Positions 1-8,080 are shown, counted from the stretch's first letter. The stretch is DNA of 36,551 nt from Hydrogenovibrio sp. SC-1 (GCF_002848135.1 NZ_PKGB01000020.1:1-36551); one strand, 5' to 3'. Notes: generated by a model not told the origin, from the letters alone. Program-made: numbers and translations.

Positions 1-961
1 GACCTAGAACGTCTCGGGCATAACGTCCACTGCGTCCAGGGCTAAAGTCATAGTAAACGGCTTTTAAATCGCTGAATGAAGTGCTGGCATAAGCCCAGAC
101 ATAGCCTTGTTGGGTTTTCTTGTTGCCAGGCTTTAATATCGGTACCGGGGTTTCATCTGCGTGCACAACAGCTTGTTTGAGCAGTTCATTTTTTAGGGCA
201 TCGGCCAGTGGGGTTAAATGCACGCCACAGATACCAACCCATTCGGCCAAGGTAGAGCGACTTAATGCCACGCCCGCTCGTTCAAAGATTTTCTCTTGGC
301 GATATAAGGGAAGATGATCAACGTACTTGGCTAATAGTAAATGCGCCAGCAAGCCTGCGGTGGGCAGTCCTTTGTCGATGATCTGTGCTGGCATGGGGGC
401 TTGGATTAAGCGATCACAGTCTTTACAGATCCACTTGCCACGCACATGACGTTCAACTTGGAAGCTACCTGGAATGTAGTCGAGTTTTTCACTGACGTCT
501 TCACCGATACGCTGTAGCTGACAGCCACACGAGCATTCGACATTGTCTGGTTCATGAACAATGGTTTTTCGGGGTAGGTCTTTGGGTAAAGATTGGCGTT
601 TTGGTTGTTGCTTGATTTTAGACTGTTCAGGTGGGCTGAGCTGTTCAAGTTCCGATTCCAGAGCGGCAATGTCGGCATCACTCACCTCATCTAGCAGGCT
701 CATTTGCAAGGCACTGAGTTGTTCACTGCTACGGGCGAATTTTAGGCGTCGAAGATAGGCCAGTTCATAGGTGAGTTTTTCAATGTGTAATTCTTTTTGT
801 TGTAGGGTCTTTTGAGCATTTTCAATGGCCTGGTTTTTGTCTGCCAGTTCAGCTTGTGCCTGCTTTTCTAGGTGAGTCAACTGCGCCATCAGTTCTGTAG
901 CGAACTGTTTTAATTGGTCAGGTGATAACTGGTTTAAAGCGGCTTCATTCATCGGCGACAT
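1..961 (-). CDS. tnpC: IS66 transposase TnpC, partial at window edge
   Basis: This is the large transposase of IS66, here the first ~320 codons with no stop before the window edge. In order it shows an N-terminal coiled-coil region (roughly residues 10-75), a Lys/Gln-rich linker, the IS66 zinc-finger segment with CSCGC and CKDCD cysteine pairs (around 145-185), and the start of the DDE domain with the first catalytic Asp in HADETPVP and the second in CDDYSGY. The third acidic residue would lie beyond what is seen. The start is ATG at 961, downstream of tnpB. The second copy shows the gene ending after only 336 codons, against about 510 usual for the family, so a full-length protein is unlikely here as well. 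Confidence 0.88.
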   Translation of the reverse strand, partial: MSPMNEAALNQLSPDQLKQFATELMAQLTHLEKQAQAELADKNQAIENAQKTLQQKELHIEKLTYELAYLRRLKFARSSEQLSALQMSLLDEVSDADIAALESELEQLSPPEQSKIKQQPKRQSLPKDLPRKTIVHEPDNVECSCGCQLQRIGEDVSEKLDYIPGSFQVERHVRGKWICKDCDRLIQAPMPAQIIDKGLPTAGLLAHLLLAKYVDHLPLYRQEKIFERAGVALSRSTLAEWVGICGVHLTPLADALKNELLKQAVVHADETPVPILKPGNKKTQQGYVWAYASTSFSDLKAVYYDFSPGRSGRYARDVLG

Positions 962-1025
962 TATACCAAAACGGGGTAAACATGATTCTGATTTGGGGGG
1001 TAAAAAACCTTTTTTGGATAGATTT

Positions 1026-1355
1026 TTAGAGACATTGCACCGGCTGTTCCAACCGCTGCCAGGGCAACCCCTGAACTAGGGCTTGGCTTTGCTCTGCACT
1101 TAATGTCATAGACTTATGTGATGGATACTGAATCCATTGAAACTTGCCTTCATTGAGTCGACGAGCACTGACCCAGATGCCAAAACCATCTTGAACCAAT
1201 ACCTTAATGCGATTGGATCGCTTGTTGGTAAAAATATAGGCATGATGGCGTTGGGCTTGGCCGAATACTTGAACGACCCGACCCAGTAATGTTTCTGCGC
1301 CTGCTCGCATATCGACGGGTTCGGTGGCTAACCATATCTGATCAATGCGAATCAT
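1026..1355 (-). CDS. tnpB: IS66 accessory protein TnpB (IS66 Orf2)
   Basis: This is the small accessory protein needed with TnpA and TnpC for IS66 transposition. The 109-aa product has the typical Orf2 features: an opening MIRIDQIWLATEPVDMRAG, a central FTNKRSNRIKVLVQDGFGIW segment and RRLNEGKFQW. I chose the ATG at 1355 over the in-frame start 21 bases upstream. It overlaps the tnpA stop as ATGA, the translational-coupling arrangement usual in IS66, and has an AAGGAAG ribosome site just before it. Length and order match the family, and no defect is visible. Confidence 0.93.
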   Translation of the reverse strand: MIRIDQIWLATEPVDMRAGAETLLGRVVQVFGQAQRHHAYIFTNKRSNRIKVLVQDGFGIWVSARRLNEGKFQWIQYPSHKSMTLSAEQSQALVQGLPWQRLEQPVQCL

Positions 1356-1684
1356 GAGATCACTTCCTTTAACCACTGGGCTGATTGCATGATCTGGTCA
1401 AGAGGCCATTTTATGGTAATTTGTCCTTGGGCAGAAGGAAGCGTAAAGGTTACTTTTTCACAACTTGATGGCGGGGTCGGCAGAGCGATAAAGCTAGGTT
1501 GTGGTTGGTTGGGACTTGAGGTTTTGGTGTTTCGAATCCACTTATGGACAAGGTTGGCGTTAATACCATGAGACATGGCGACCTGAGCGACAGAGGCACC
1601 AGGCTCTTGGCAGGCAGCAACAATGCCTGCTTTAAATTCGGAAGAAAATTGACGTCGGGTTATTTTTGGAAGATTTTTTGTCAT
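1352..1684 (-). CDS. tnpA: IS66 accessory protein TnpA (IS66 Orf1)
   Basis: This 110-aa helix-turn-helix protein is the first gene of the IS66 operon. The region FSSEFKAGIVAACQEPGASV, with VAQVAMSHGINANLVHKWI after it, is the Orf1/IS3-Orf1-like HTH. The C-terminal part ends in IKWPLDQIMQSAQWLKEV. The gene ends in the ATGA overlap with tnpB. A perfect 10-bp-stem palindrome lies six bases upstream of its ATG (1690-1718), so expression may be controlled there. The protein looks intact, so the defect of this IS copy is confined to tnpC and the missing terminus. Confidence 0.93.
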   Translation of the reverse strand: MTKNLPKITRRQFSSEFKAGIVAACQEPGASVAQVAMSHGINANLVHKWIRNTKTSSPNQPQPSFIALPTPPSSCEKVTFTLPSAQGQITIKWPLDQIMQSAQWLKEVIS

Positions 1685-1689
1685 ATTTT

Positions 1690-1718
1690 AGGTGTCCACT
1701 TATATTAGGTGGACACCT
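1690..1718 (-). promoter_or_regulatory. Palindrome in the tnpA leader
   Basis: AGGTGTCCAC and GTGGACACCT form a 10-bp inverted repeat with a 9-base centre, immediately upstream of the tnpA ATG. In RNA it would fold against the only GGA that could serve as ribosome site. As DNA it spans an AT-rich centre (TAATATAA) resembling a -10 box. It could therefore be a transposase operator or a translation-limiting hairpin; the sequence does not separate the two. Confidence 0.55.
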
Positions 1719-1773
1719 ATTTTAGAGGGTGCGGTGTTGAATTAAAGGTGTGTTCACCGGACGCTTACAAAAA

Positions 1774-1872
1774 AGCAATGTGCAATTTTTGAACATTGCA
1801 AATTCAGGTAAGCCTTTTAAGCTCTTTAGCCTTGGTGTAATTACCTCAGTTAGCTGCCAATTAAAGTCGTAA
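1774..1872 (+). pseudogene. rhuM fragment truncated at the IS66 end
   Basis: Reading + strand from 1774 gives NVQFLNIANSGKPFKLFSL and then VITSVSCQLKS followed by TAA. This aligns with residues of the intact RhuM-like protein encoded at 8081-8470 (NVQFLHIPNSDKPVKFFNL, then DVIISVGYRVKS). The DNA is also closely similar over its first ~40 bases. The reading then decays and stops where family members continue. The 5' part is absent because the IS66 terminus lies directly upstream, so the IS probably inserted into this gene. It runs opposite to the intact copy, so it is a remnant of another RhuM-encoding unit and not a local duplication of the operon. Confidence 0.7.
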
Positions 1873-1963
1873 TGAAGTGTCCCATCTTGTAAATGGCAAC
1901 AACAAAAGACAAAGGCTATCCAGCTAGCCCAGAATTTGACTGTTGCCCTTAGAGGCCCTACAA

Positions 1964-1989
1964 AGCCCAGTTTAATAGCTGGGCTTTTT
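1964..1989 (+). terminator. Rho-independent terminator (+ strand)
   Basis: AGCCCAG and CTGGGCT form a 7-bp GC-rich stem with an 8-base loop, followed by TTTT on the + strand. It lies just past the - strand operon end (2041) and just downstream of the rhuM remnant. The T-tract favours + strand use, but the stem could also stop leftward transcripts. Confidence 0.65.
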
Positions 1990-2040
1990 GGTTTATAGGT
2001 TTTGCGAACATAGAGCTCGTATGATGCACAGGTTTTTCGA

Positions 2041-2604
2041 CTATGAATAAACAGAATGCTCAATCTGCATAAGCAGCTGGTTCACGGCCTTTATTCCAGT
2101 AATATTCTTCACCACCTCAATAGGTTTTCGATCATCAAGAAATTTAGCTGGTTCTTTCATCCATTCAACTGCAATTTCCTTAGTGCCTAAGACACGATTT
2201 GCTGTATCTAAAGTGTCAGCTAATCCATACACAAGATTAGCACCGTGAAAATTAAGTAATGAATCATTAGATTCAATACAGTCATTCACCGTATTTTCTG
2301 GCAATCCAAGATAACCTAGCAAATCCGTTTCTGAAATACCCAGTTCTTCAGCCAGTAGTGCTATGGCGTTGACATGAATGCTGTCACTTTCAAGTGTCTC
2401 GAAATTCCTAAAATGGTTATGACTGGAAAAACCAATGGCTTCGAGCATGCTTGTATTAGATGATATTGATTTTTGCTCTACTGGCTTGTTATTTGGTTTA
2501 GCTGTGTCTTTCTTCTTCGGGTCTTTAATCAAACTGTTCGCAAACCAATAAAGAAAACCATAAAACCCTAGTACAAACAAAACAACAATAATTTTTTCTA
2601 GCAT
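2041..2604 (-). CDS. Membrane-anchored DUF2384 (ParS/MbcA/Xre antitoxin-like) protein
   Basis: The 187-aa product starts with a hydrophobic helix (roughly residues 5-22), then a Lys/Pro/Ser-rich linker, a predicted helical segment resembling the Xre-like N-domain (ALLAEELGISETDLLGYLGL), and a C-terminal DUF2384 domain: RVLGTKEIAVEWMKEP, then FLDDRKPIEVVKNITG and a closing LLMQIEHSVYS. DUF2384 is the toxin-binding part of Xre-RES antitoxins, normally cytosolic and beside a RES gene. Here the neighbours are small membrane proteins and no RES gene adjoins. The ATG at 2604 has GAAGGAAAG upstream and is preferred over the in-frame start 33 bases earlier. The role is unknown; a membrane-tethered antitoxin or regulator is inference. 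Confidence 0.75.
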   Translation of the reverse strand: MLEKIIVVLFVLGFYGFLYWFANSLIKDPKKKDTAKPNNKPVEQKSISSNTSMLEAIGFSSHNHFRNFETLESDSIHVNAIALLAEELGISETDLLGYLGLPENTVNDCIESNDSLLNFHGANLVYGLADTLDTANRVLGTKEIAVEWMKEPAKFLDDRKPIEVVKNITGIKAVNQLLMQIEHSVYS

Positions 2605-2740
2605 AATTACTTTCCTTCGATAGTTTAATCTTTTCACATCTAATTACCTCAACGCCCTTTGATTGTAGTGATACAGACGGTAGAGAGTTGATGACAACAC
2701 TTCGTAATATTCAAATCAGCATATCAATATTGATACAGTC

Positions 2741-3184
2741 TTAGTTTTTGTCCGTGCCGCCTTCTTCAATATCCCAATCACGGCTTTTAGCAACGACAAA
2801 TGCATAAAAGGATAGTGCTGCTGTCACTGTGATAAATAAAAGCAACAGTTCTAGCACCGTACTTTTCCATTCAATCTCATCCTTTAAAGGCAGGTTGTTA
2901 AATCTATTGGGATCACAAACCGTCCCAGTAAAGGGTAAATATCGTGCAAAGCCTTCAATAGTTGGATAGTGCAATTGATTTTGAATGCAAATGATTTGTT
3001 CGGGGTTTGAAGGATCAACTTTCTGGTGATATTGCCTTTCAATAAATAGCGCCAAGTAGTGTTTTTTGCCTTCTATATCCGAATAGAGCTTAAAGCTCAA
3101 CAATGCACATAGTCATACAAAGACGATAAAGATCTGCTTGGATACAGGTATTTTGGTTAAATGCATTTTAATGTTAGTTTTCAT
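2741..3184 (-). pseudogene. Small two-helix membrane protein gene with in-frame TGA
   Basis: From an ATG at 3184 with an AGAGGA ribosome site, the frame reads MKTNIKMHLTKIPVSKQIF, then IVFV, then TGA at 3113-3115. It continues without further interruption (LCALLSFKLYS onward) to the stop at 2741. The TGA falls inside the first hydrophobic helix; a second helix lies near the C-terminus (LLLLFITVTAALSFYAFVV), followed by an acidic tail. A weak restart at TTG 3103 would give a 120-aa protein lacking the first helix. The context is TGA-CTA, a poor termination context, so readthrough is possible, but a simple nonsense mutation is the default reading. No family is recognised. It lies between two other small membrane genes in the same direction. 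Confidence 0.6.
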
Positions 3185-3254
3185 TTAAAAATCCTCTTTT
3201 GAAGTTATGCATTTTCCGTGCAATTTTGAGTTCTTGATTAATAAGCCAGCGCGA

Positions 3255-3557
3255 TTAATTATTGACATTCTTCTCGGATTGGCTTTGATTGAGTTTGATG
3301 AACTGAATCAGTTCAAGCTTCTTCTCATAATCTTTAATGAGTGCAACTGCTTTCGCTTTAAGATCCGGTTGATCAGATAAGTAATCCAGCTTTTCAAGCA
3401 AGACCTCATATTCCTCAGGAGTCTCAATGGCTTTATTTCTGCGGGATTCCCGCAATTTATTTGCAGCAGCTTTCTCTTTACGTGTAGTAAAAAACAGACC
3501 TGCCAGAGCAAAAGTAAACAGGCAGAAAAATACCCAAGTAAAAGGTGATAGTGACAT
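3255..3557 (-). CDS. Small single-helix membrane protein with charged coiled-coil tail
   Basis: The protein is 100 aa. MSLSPFTW is followed by a transmembrane helix (VFFCLFTFALAGLFF, about residues 9-23), then a positively charged, helical cytosolic region (RKEKAAANKLRESRRNK) and a Glu/Lys/Leu-rich segment likely to form a coiled coil. Start ATG 3557 is chosen because GAGGAG lies seven bases upstream; that ribosome site falls within the alternative longer start. It is the first gene of a three-gene run (3557 to 2041), all coding for membrane proteins. No family is recognised; a role in a membrane-associated cargo system is inference only. Confidence 0.65.
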   Translation of the reverse strand: MSLSPFTWVFFCLFTFALAGLFFTTRKEKAAANKLRESRRNKAIETPEEYEVLLEKLDYLSDQPDLKAKAVALIKDYEKKLELIQFIKLNQSQSEKNVNN

Positions 3558-4045
3558 GATTTTTCTCCTCATTTATTCATCAATAAACCTGAATAGTTGG
3601 GTTCGATAAACGGTTTATTCAGGCGGTGACAGGAGTCGAAATATGCGAAGTAAAATCAACTTCTACTAACGAAAGGGGGAATCGAAATTTAGGAAGGGTG
3701 TTTTTGGGTTGAAATTTTTTATAAAGGATTATTGAATTGATTTATGCAGGTAAGGGTATTCAATTTTAGGTCGTTTGGAGCTGAATTAATGCACTTTAAA
3801 TGCACTTTTAAAAGTTTTTAGGTCCCCATTATAAGCACAGTGCAATTTGCGCTGATTTATCAATGAATATGTAATACTGAAAAATTATGTGATCGAAGCG
3901 TATTAGTCCTCGGTATTCTGAAACACTTAATGAACAGTATTTTGAGAAGCTAGAAGATGCTTAAGTTTGTTTAGAACTAGATCATCTCGTCACCGCCAAG
4001 TGATGACGAGATGTGCATTATTGATGGTCGTTTGATTTATGGATA
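3558..4045. other. Non-coding stretch with inverted and direct repeats
   Basis: No convincing gene is seen in 488 bp. It contains an inverted repeat CCTGAATA / TATTCAGG (3589-3596, 3616-3623), a direct repeat of ATGCACTTT in tandem (3789-3810), and a 10-bp-stem palindrome CATCTCGTCA / TGACGAGATG (3983-4013) just downstream of the 124-aa gene that could be its terminator, although it lacks a T-tract on that strand. The promoter of the small membrane-protein run must lie here, but I cannot place it with confidence. Confidence 0.5.
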
Positions 4046-4420
4046 CTAAAGAACCTCTTCAATGATGAATGGAATAAAGACGTCTCCACATGAATCGCGT
4101 TCTTCTTTACCCATAGTTGCTTTGATGTTGATATAAATGGCTTGATTTAAAATAAATCTATTGCTGAAAAACGGAACTTTTTTGGTAGGTACTTTTTTTT
4201 CAGATGCCATTTTGACAAAAATTTGCTTAAGAATTTTTTCTGAAAAGTCGAAAGATAAAGCAAACTTTTCATCATTAATTTTCTGAGCAACCATGAACGT
4301 AAATTTATTTGGATTTATTTTAAAAAAATCAAGCAGAGGTATTCCGTGAAAGAAAAACTCATTTTGTTGTCTAGCGATCCCCATTTCTTTCATTTTCACG
4401 CCAAAGTCTTCAAATTTCAT
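4046..4420 (-). CDS. Hypothetical protein, 124 aa
   Basis: No family is recognised. The protein is Phe/Lys/Ile-rich, has no clear transmembrane helix or signal peptide, and appears to be a compact alpha/beta domain (MVAQKINDEKFALSFDF; NQAIYINIKATM). An AGGATAG ribosome site lies seven bases before the ATG. The gene is more AT-rich than the recombinase genes beside it, which suits mobile-element cargo. It is separated from the recombinase operon by 400 bp and from the membrane-protein genes by about 490 bp, so it is probably its own transcription unit. Confidence 0.6.
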   Translation of the reverse strand: MKFEDFGVKMKEMGIARQQNEFFFHGIPLLDFFKINPNKFTFMVAQKINDEKFALSFDFSEKILKQIFVKMASEKKVPTKKVPFFSNRFILNQAIYINIKATMGKEERDSCGDVFIPFIIEEVL

Positions 4421-4820
4421 AATTAATCTATCCTATTTTGATGGTTAATTTAAAAAACTTTAAAAACAAAATTTTTTGCTTGTTCTAAAGCCTCGACATC
4501 TAAAGGGGGATTCTTTTTTTAAAGTAGCTATTTTGAAATTAATAAAATTGACTTTTTTAATGAGTTGATGATATTCGGTGTTCGGCGGGTTTGATATTCA
4601 ACAGCAGAAAACATATATCAACGAATGACATAATTAAGATTAGGCAGGCAATCAAGAAATGCAATAATCGTGCATTTTTTTATGTTGCTTGATTCCTGTG
4701 GTGGGCGTTAAATGTTATTTCAGTCTAGTCGTTAAATATCTAACGGCTAAGGCCTGAATTTCTAGGAGTTTTTTCTCCAAAAGACTTGGAGATAGCGCAG
4801 ATCGGTATTTTGGGCGCCAG
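4421..4820. other. Non-coding stretch with a large imperfect palindrome
   Basis: No gene is seen. The main structure is at 4650-4694: AATCAAG and AAATGCA, a 7-base spacer, then TGCATTT, a T-rich bulge and CTTGATT, extended outside by CAGG / CCTG with one mismatch. It could be the recombinase operon terminator (a T-tract is present on the + strand only), or a protein-binding palindrome. Smaller hairpins follow: CGTTA/TAACG near 4731-4745 and GGAG/CTCC at 4765-4778. Confidence 0.5.
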
Positions 4821-7800
4821 TCAGCTTGGGTTTAAACGACGAAATACACAAATCGTGCACATCAAATAATAAAAAGGATGATGCTTTCTATTTTTATCAT
4901 TGACTACCCGTATCTCAATTCTTGAGTGTGTTCCAGGGCGAGAAGGGTAGCTGGCTTGTTGTTTAATCTGCTGTGGCGTTAACTCTAACCCTGTTTTCCA
5001 GTAATTTACGTCCTCACGATTTCGATCGATATCAGAGGGTTTTTGGGGCCTTTTTAGGTGGATCAAAATTATGAACTTCATCTCTAACTGCTCAATTAAT
5101 CCCTTTAATGTGGTTGCTTGATGCAAATCAGTGGTGAGCAGCTGATAGCTTCTTTGAGGCTTTAGGGTGGTTAAGTCATTTGACTCAGGGGTTAAGCATT
5201 GATCAAACAGGTCTAGGCAAGTTTTTATTTCGGGCGCTAATTGGTGCATTTGAGATAAATCGCCACCGCTAATGGTTTTAAGTCTTTTTGCTAGGCTATC
5301 AAACACGAATTTTTCAGATTTATTAAGCGCTCGCAAACGATACTTAGGGTTTTTCATGAAAAACTTTTCAATCCGGCGCTCCTTTCTTGAAAGCTTATCT
5401 CGGCTGTCAATCTGTGCTAAATCTTGATAAGTCGTCATTTGTTTAACCCATGTGGCGGATAAGGTTTCTAGTTTAGGAGGAGAAGTAAAAATCGGTTCAG
5501 ATTTAAACACCGCGGATTGATGAGCTTTTAATTGCAGTTTAATCCGCTGTTTTAATGCTTTAGGAGCGACATACTGGCAAGCATAAGCAATTTTTTCCGT
5601 CTTCTTTTTACGTAAATAAGAATCATTTGCACCAGATAGATTTGCCCAGAATTGCGAGTTAAACTTTTCAGCCAGTTGGTCTTGAATCATCATTATCACA
5701 AGGTCCGATGTGTGGATATAGTGCTCAAAAGTGGTTTTAAAATTGGCGTGCCCCATTTTGATGGCAATCCAGAAAGGCGCCTTTTTACTCTTTTGAGTGG
5801 TTGGAAGTAGCGCTAATTTTCTTTCTTGTGCACACTCCAGCCACTGCTGTGTTTTTGGAAACGCGAGAAAAGTATCTTTCAGTTTTAAATCAAGCTCTGC
5901 TATACAAGCAGATAAAAAATGCCAAGAAGCAAAACTGTGGCGCAGATGATGAAAATTGAGTGTTTGATCTTGCGACGATTCATGTATAAATCTCATTAAT
6001 GGATGCTTAATGTATTGAATCGCCGGGGTTTTAGACGGATTAGATGTTTTGCCAAAAAGATAAAGTGCTTCTTTCAATTTTTGCTGCTCTCGCATACCTT
6101 TTCTTTGGACTTCTTGCATGAGTTTGAAAAAGCGTTGATTAATGACATCGATTTCATCGTTAGTGAGTAAGTTGGCCAATTCCAAACTGCGCTTTGCCGA
6201 GGTGGTTTTCAGTTCGCGGTCATAACTTTCACGGATGACCAGAATGGGGAAACTGGCACAGTAGATGTAATCGCTGACTTTAATCTTAAATGCTTCAGTA
6301 GAGCGCAATCCGCATTTAAAGCCAAGAATAAGCATCAAATCCATCATGGCATAACGGTTTTGTTGTTCCTTATCTGAGAGATCTTTCTGAAGGTTTTTAA
6401 GATGTTTTCTGACCCTTTCATACGCATCAAAGGTGAAGAGATTACTGTTTACGGTCATATCAGTGAGTTTAGGATCCCCAAACACTTCCGTTTTATCATA
6501 AATGGGCGGTGCCTTTTTGTTCTTCTCTAGCCAGCTATTGAAAATTCTCAGGTTGTATTGGATTGTGTTGACATTACGATCGGAAATGGCCTGGTCAATC
6601 ACCTCTAGGAATAAGTTTGCCCGCTCATCTGATGATGTTTTTAGCAGATCTCTCTCATGAAAGACACCCAGAATATGCCTGGCAATCGAATCGAGTTTAC
6701 CAAGGATTTTGATGGGGCTGATATCAAAACGATTTTTGCCAGGCAAGACTTTTAATTGTGACAACCCCCAGTCCAATAGGTATTGTAAATTGGGTGTTAA
6801 ACCATAAATACTATTAGCTTCGCCTAAGATTTTCGTATGCAAAGTTTTTGGATCGGCTTTGCGACTGGGATGATTAAAGACTTTACGCACTTGTGAAAGC
6901 CCATAGCTTCTATAGCAAGGTTTCTCGCTTAGAGTTTTCGGCTCAGATTCATAGGGTAAGTGTTGATCATTAAAAGAAATGGCATATAGCTTTTCTAGTG
7001 TTGAAGGTTTTAAGCAGTGAGATTTTAATGTGCCTGCTGTGTTGTGGAGGATAACGGGGGCTAAGGTATCAAATAGCCCCAATTCAGCTAAGCGACAGAT
7101 CCCAAATAAGGAAGTGGGCATTAAGTGTTGTGGAATGCCAAGTTGTTTTGTATAAGTGCTTACCGATTTAAGTAAAGCGCTCGCAAATAACTTGTGTTTT
7201 GTTTTGTGAGAGTTGACGGTGTTTGGCGAGCACTTATTCTCAATGTGGTGGTGTTGTACTTTTTTTTCAACTAGAGTTGTAATCAAATCATGCGGTGTCA
7301 AACGGTAAATTAAAAGCTCGGTAATCGGAGAAAGAAATACACGCCTGTTAGGGTTGAAATCATCTACGGGTACATTGAAAAAAAGCCGTTTGTTCTGATA
7401 ATGAAAATTGGCCTCATCGGGTAATTGTTTTATGAGCATAATCAATTGCATTTTGTTTAACACAAATGACTGAAACAGTAAGTCAGTTACTAGAACTCCC
7501 AATTTGATTTCATCTGACAAGTTCGAAGTGTGCAACTCGTCTCGGATGAATTTAAGGTGCAGGTTTTTTAATTCAGTGGCATATAAATAGTTTTGCCAGC
7601 TTTCTGGCGTACCCAAAGGGTTAATTGGCCGAGGGATTTGTTTTAAGGTATCAAAAAATGGCAGATGCCATAGAAGGCTGCTGTTACCAAAATCGATAAC
7701 CATATTGAGAAACTCAAGGATTTGGGCGGTTTGTTTGAGATTGCTTGTGCCATTGTCCAATATCACTTTCTGAAATTGGTGAAAGTTTGCTTCATTTAAA

Positions 7801-8072
7801 TGTTTCGTTTCACTGGGTTCAATCAAAGTGGGCCAGAGCTTGTGGTAAATATCATAAATTTTTTCTGGGGTATAAATGCCGAGCAAATGCTGTGCAAACA
7901 CTGCAATCACTGGAGCTGTTTTATCTTCCTCTCGACGCTGATACTTGCCTTTGATGGCAATTGCTAACAAAAGTTCTTTAGCCTTTTGCGCAACACATGC
8001 ATATTCGGATTCCGCCGTAATGTGTTGTGCCCAGAAAGTATAAATGACTAATTTTTTTTTAAAGGTATTCAC
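4821..8072 (-). CDS. Giant tyrosine recombinase B, 1083 aa
   Basis: This DNA strand-exchange enzyme is far larger than phage integrases (~400 aa). The catalytic domain lies at about 545-790: Arg590 in GFKCGLRSTEAF, His708-x-x-Arg711 in NFHHLRHSFASW, His775 in KMGHANFKTT and the nucleophile Tyr785 in FEHYIHT. An ~540-residue N-terminal region of unknown fold precedes it, and a ~290-residue Lys/Arg-rich tail follows. The tail is unusual, since most integrases end soon after the Tyr. The start is GTG 8072, eight bases after the RhuM-like stop, with an AGGG inside that gene's end, so translation is probably coupled. It is the last gene of the A-RhuM-B operon and a distant homologue of the 1182-aa protein on the + strand. 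Cofunction with A is inferred from gene order. Confidence 0.88.
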   Translation of the reverse strand: MNTFKKKLVIYTFWAQHITAESEYACVAQKAKELLLAIAIKGKYQRREEDKTAPVIAVFAQHLLGIYTPEKIYDIYHKLWPTLIEPSETKHLNEANFHQFQKVILDNGTSNLKQTAQILEFLNMVIDFGNSSLLWHLPFFDTLKQIPRPINPLGTPESWQNYLYATELKNLHLKFIRDELHTSNLSDEIKLGVLVTDLLFQSFVLNKMQLIMLIKQLPDEANFHYQNKRLFFNVPVDDFNPNRRVFLSPITELLIYRLTPHDLITTLVEKKVQHHHIENKCSPNTVNSHKTKHKLFASALLKSVSTYTKQLGIPQHLMPTSLFGICRLAELGLFDTLAPVILHNTAGTLKSHCLKPSTLEKLYAISFNDQHLPYESEPKTLSEKPCYRSYGLSQVRKVFNHPSRKADPKTLHTKILGEANSIYGLTPNLQYLLDWGLSQLKVLPGKNRFDISPIKILGKLDSIARHILGVFHERDLLKTSSDERANLFLEVIDQAISDRNVNTIQYNLRIFNSWLEKNKKAPPIYDKTEVFGDPKLTDMTVNSNLFTFDAYERVRKHLKNLQKDLSDKEQQNRYAMMDLMLILGFKCGLRSTEAFKIKVSDYIYCASFPILVIRESYDRELKTTSAKRSLELANLLTNDEIDVINQRFFKLMQEVQRKGMREQQKLKEALYLFGKTSNPSKTPAIQYIKHPLMRFIHESSQDQTLNFHHLRHSFASWHFLSACIAELDLKLKDTFLAFPKTQQWLECAQERKLALLPTTQKSKKAPFWIAIKMGHANFKTTFEHYIHTSDLVIMMIQDQLAEKFNSQFWANLSGANDSYLRKKKTEKIAYACQYVAPKALKQRIKLQLKAHQSAVFKSEPIFTSPPKLETLSATWVKQMTTYQDLAQIDSRDKLSRKERRIEKFFMKNPKYRLRALNKSEKFVFDSLAKRLKTISGGDLSQMHQLAPEIKTCLDLFDQCLTPESNDLTTLKPQRSYQLLTTDLHQATTLKGLIEQLEMKFIILIHLKRPQKPSDIDRNREDVNYWKTGLELTPQQIKQQASYPSRPGTHSRIEIRVVNDKNRKHHPFYYLMCTICVFRRLNPS

Positions 8073-8080
8073 ATCAAGAC

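Larger units (their letters stand above)
1..1768 (-). mobile_element. IS66-family insertion sequence, cut by the window edge
   Basis: It carries the three-gene IS66 set (tnpA, tnpB, tnpC) on the - strand. The tnpA-side terminus is visible: read on the - strand, the element begins at 1768 with GTAAGCGTCCGGTGAACAC, the GTAA-starting terminal inverted repeat typical of IS66. It has landed next to a decayed rhuM fragment (1774-1872). The other terminus is not visible here and is missing in the second copy, so this element is probably not autonomous. Confidence 0.88.

Noticed and set aside
120-758. Short open frames within tnpC on both strands (also at 19213-19851)
   Set aside because: They are shadows of the IS66 transposase frame, which shows clear zinc-finger and DDE motifs.
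1389-1571. 60-codon + strand frame opposite tnpA
   Set aside because: It is antisense to a recognised IS66 gene with no features of its own.
1722-2063. 113-codon open frame on the - strand, rich in Cys/Phe/Trp
   Set aside because: It runs into the IS66 terminal repeat, overlaps the end of the DUF2384 gene, and lies antisense to the rhuM remnant that explains the sequence. It has no ribosome site.
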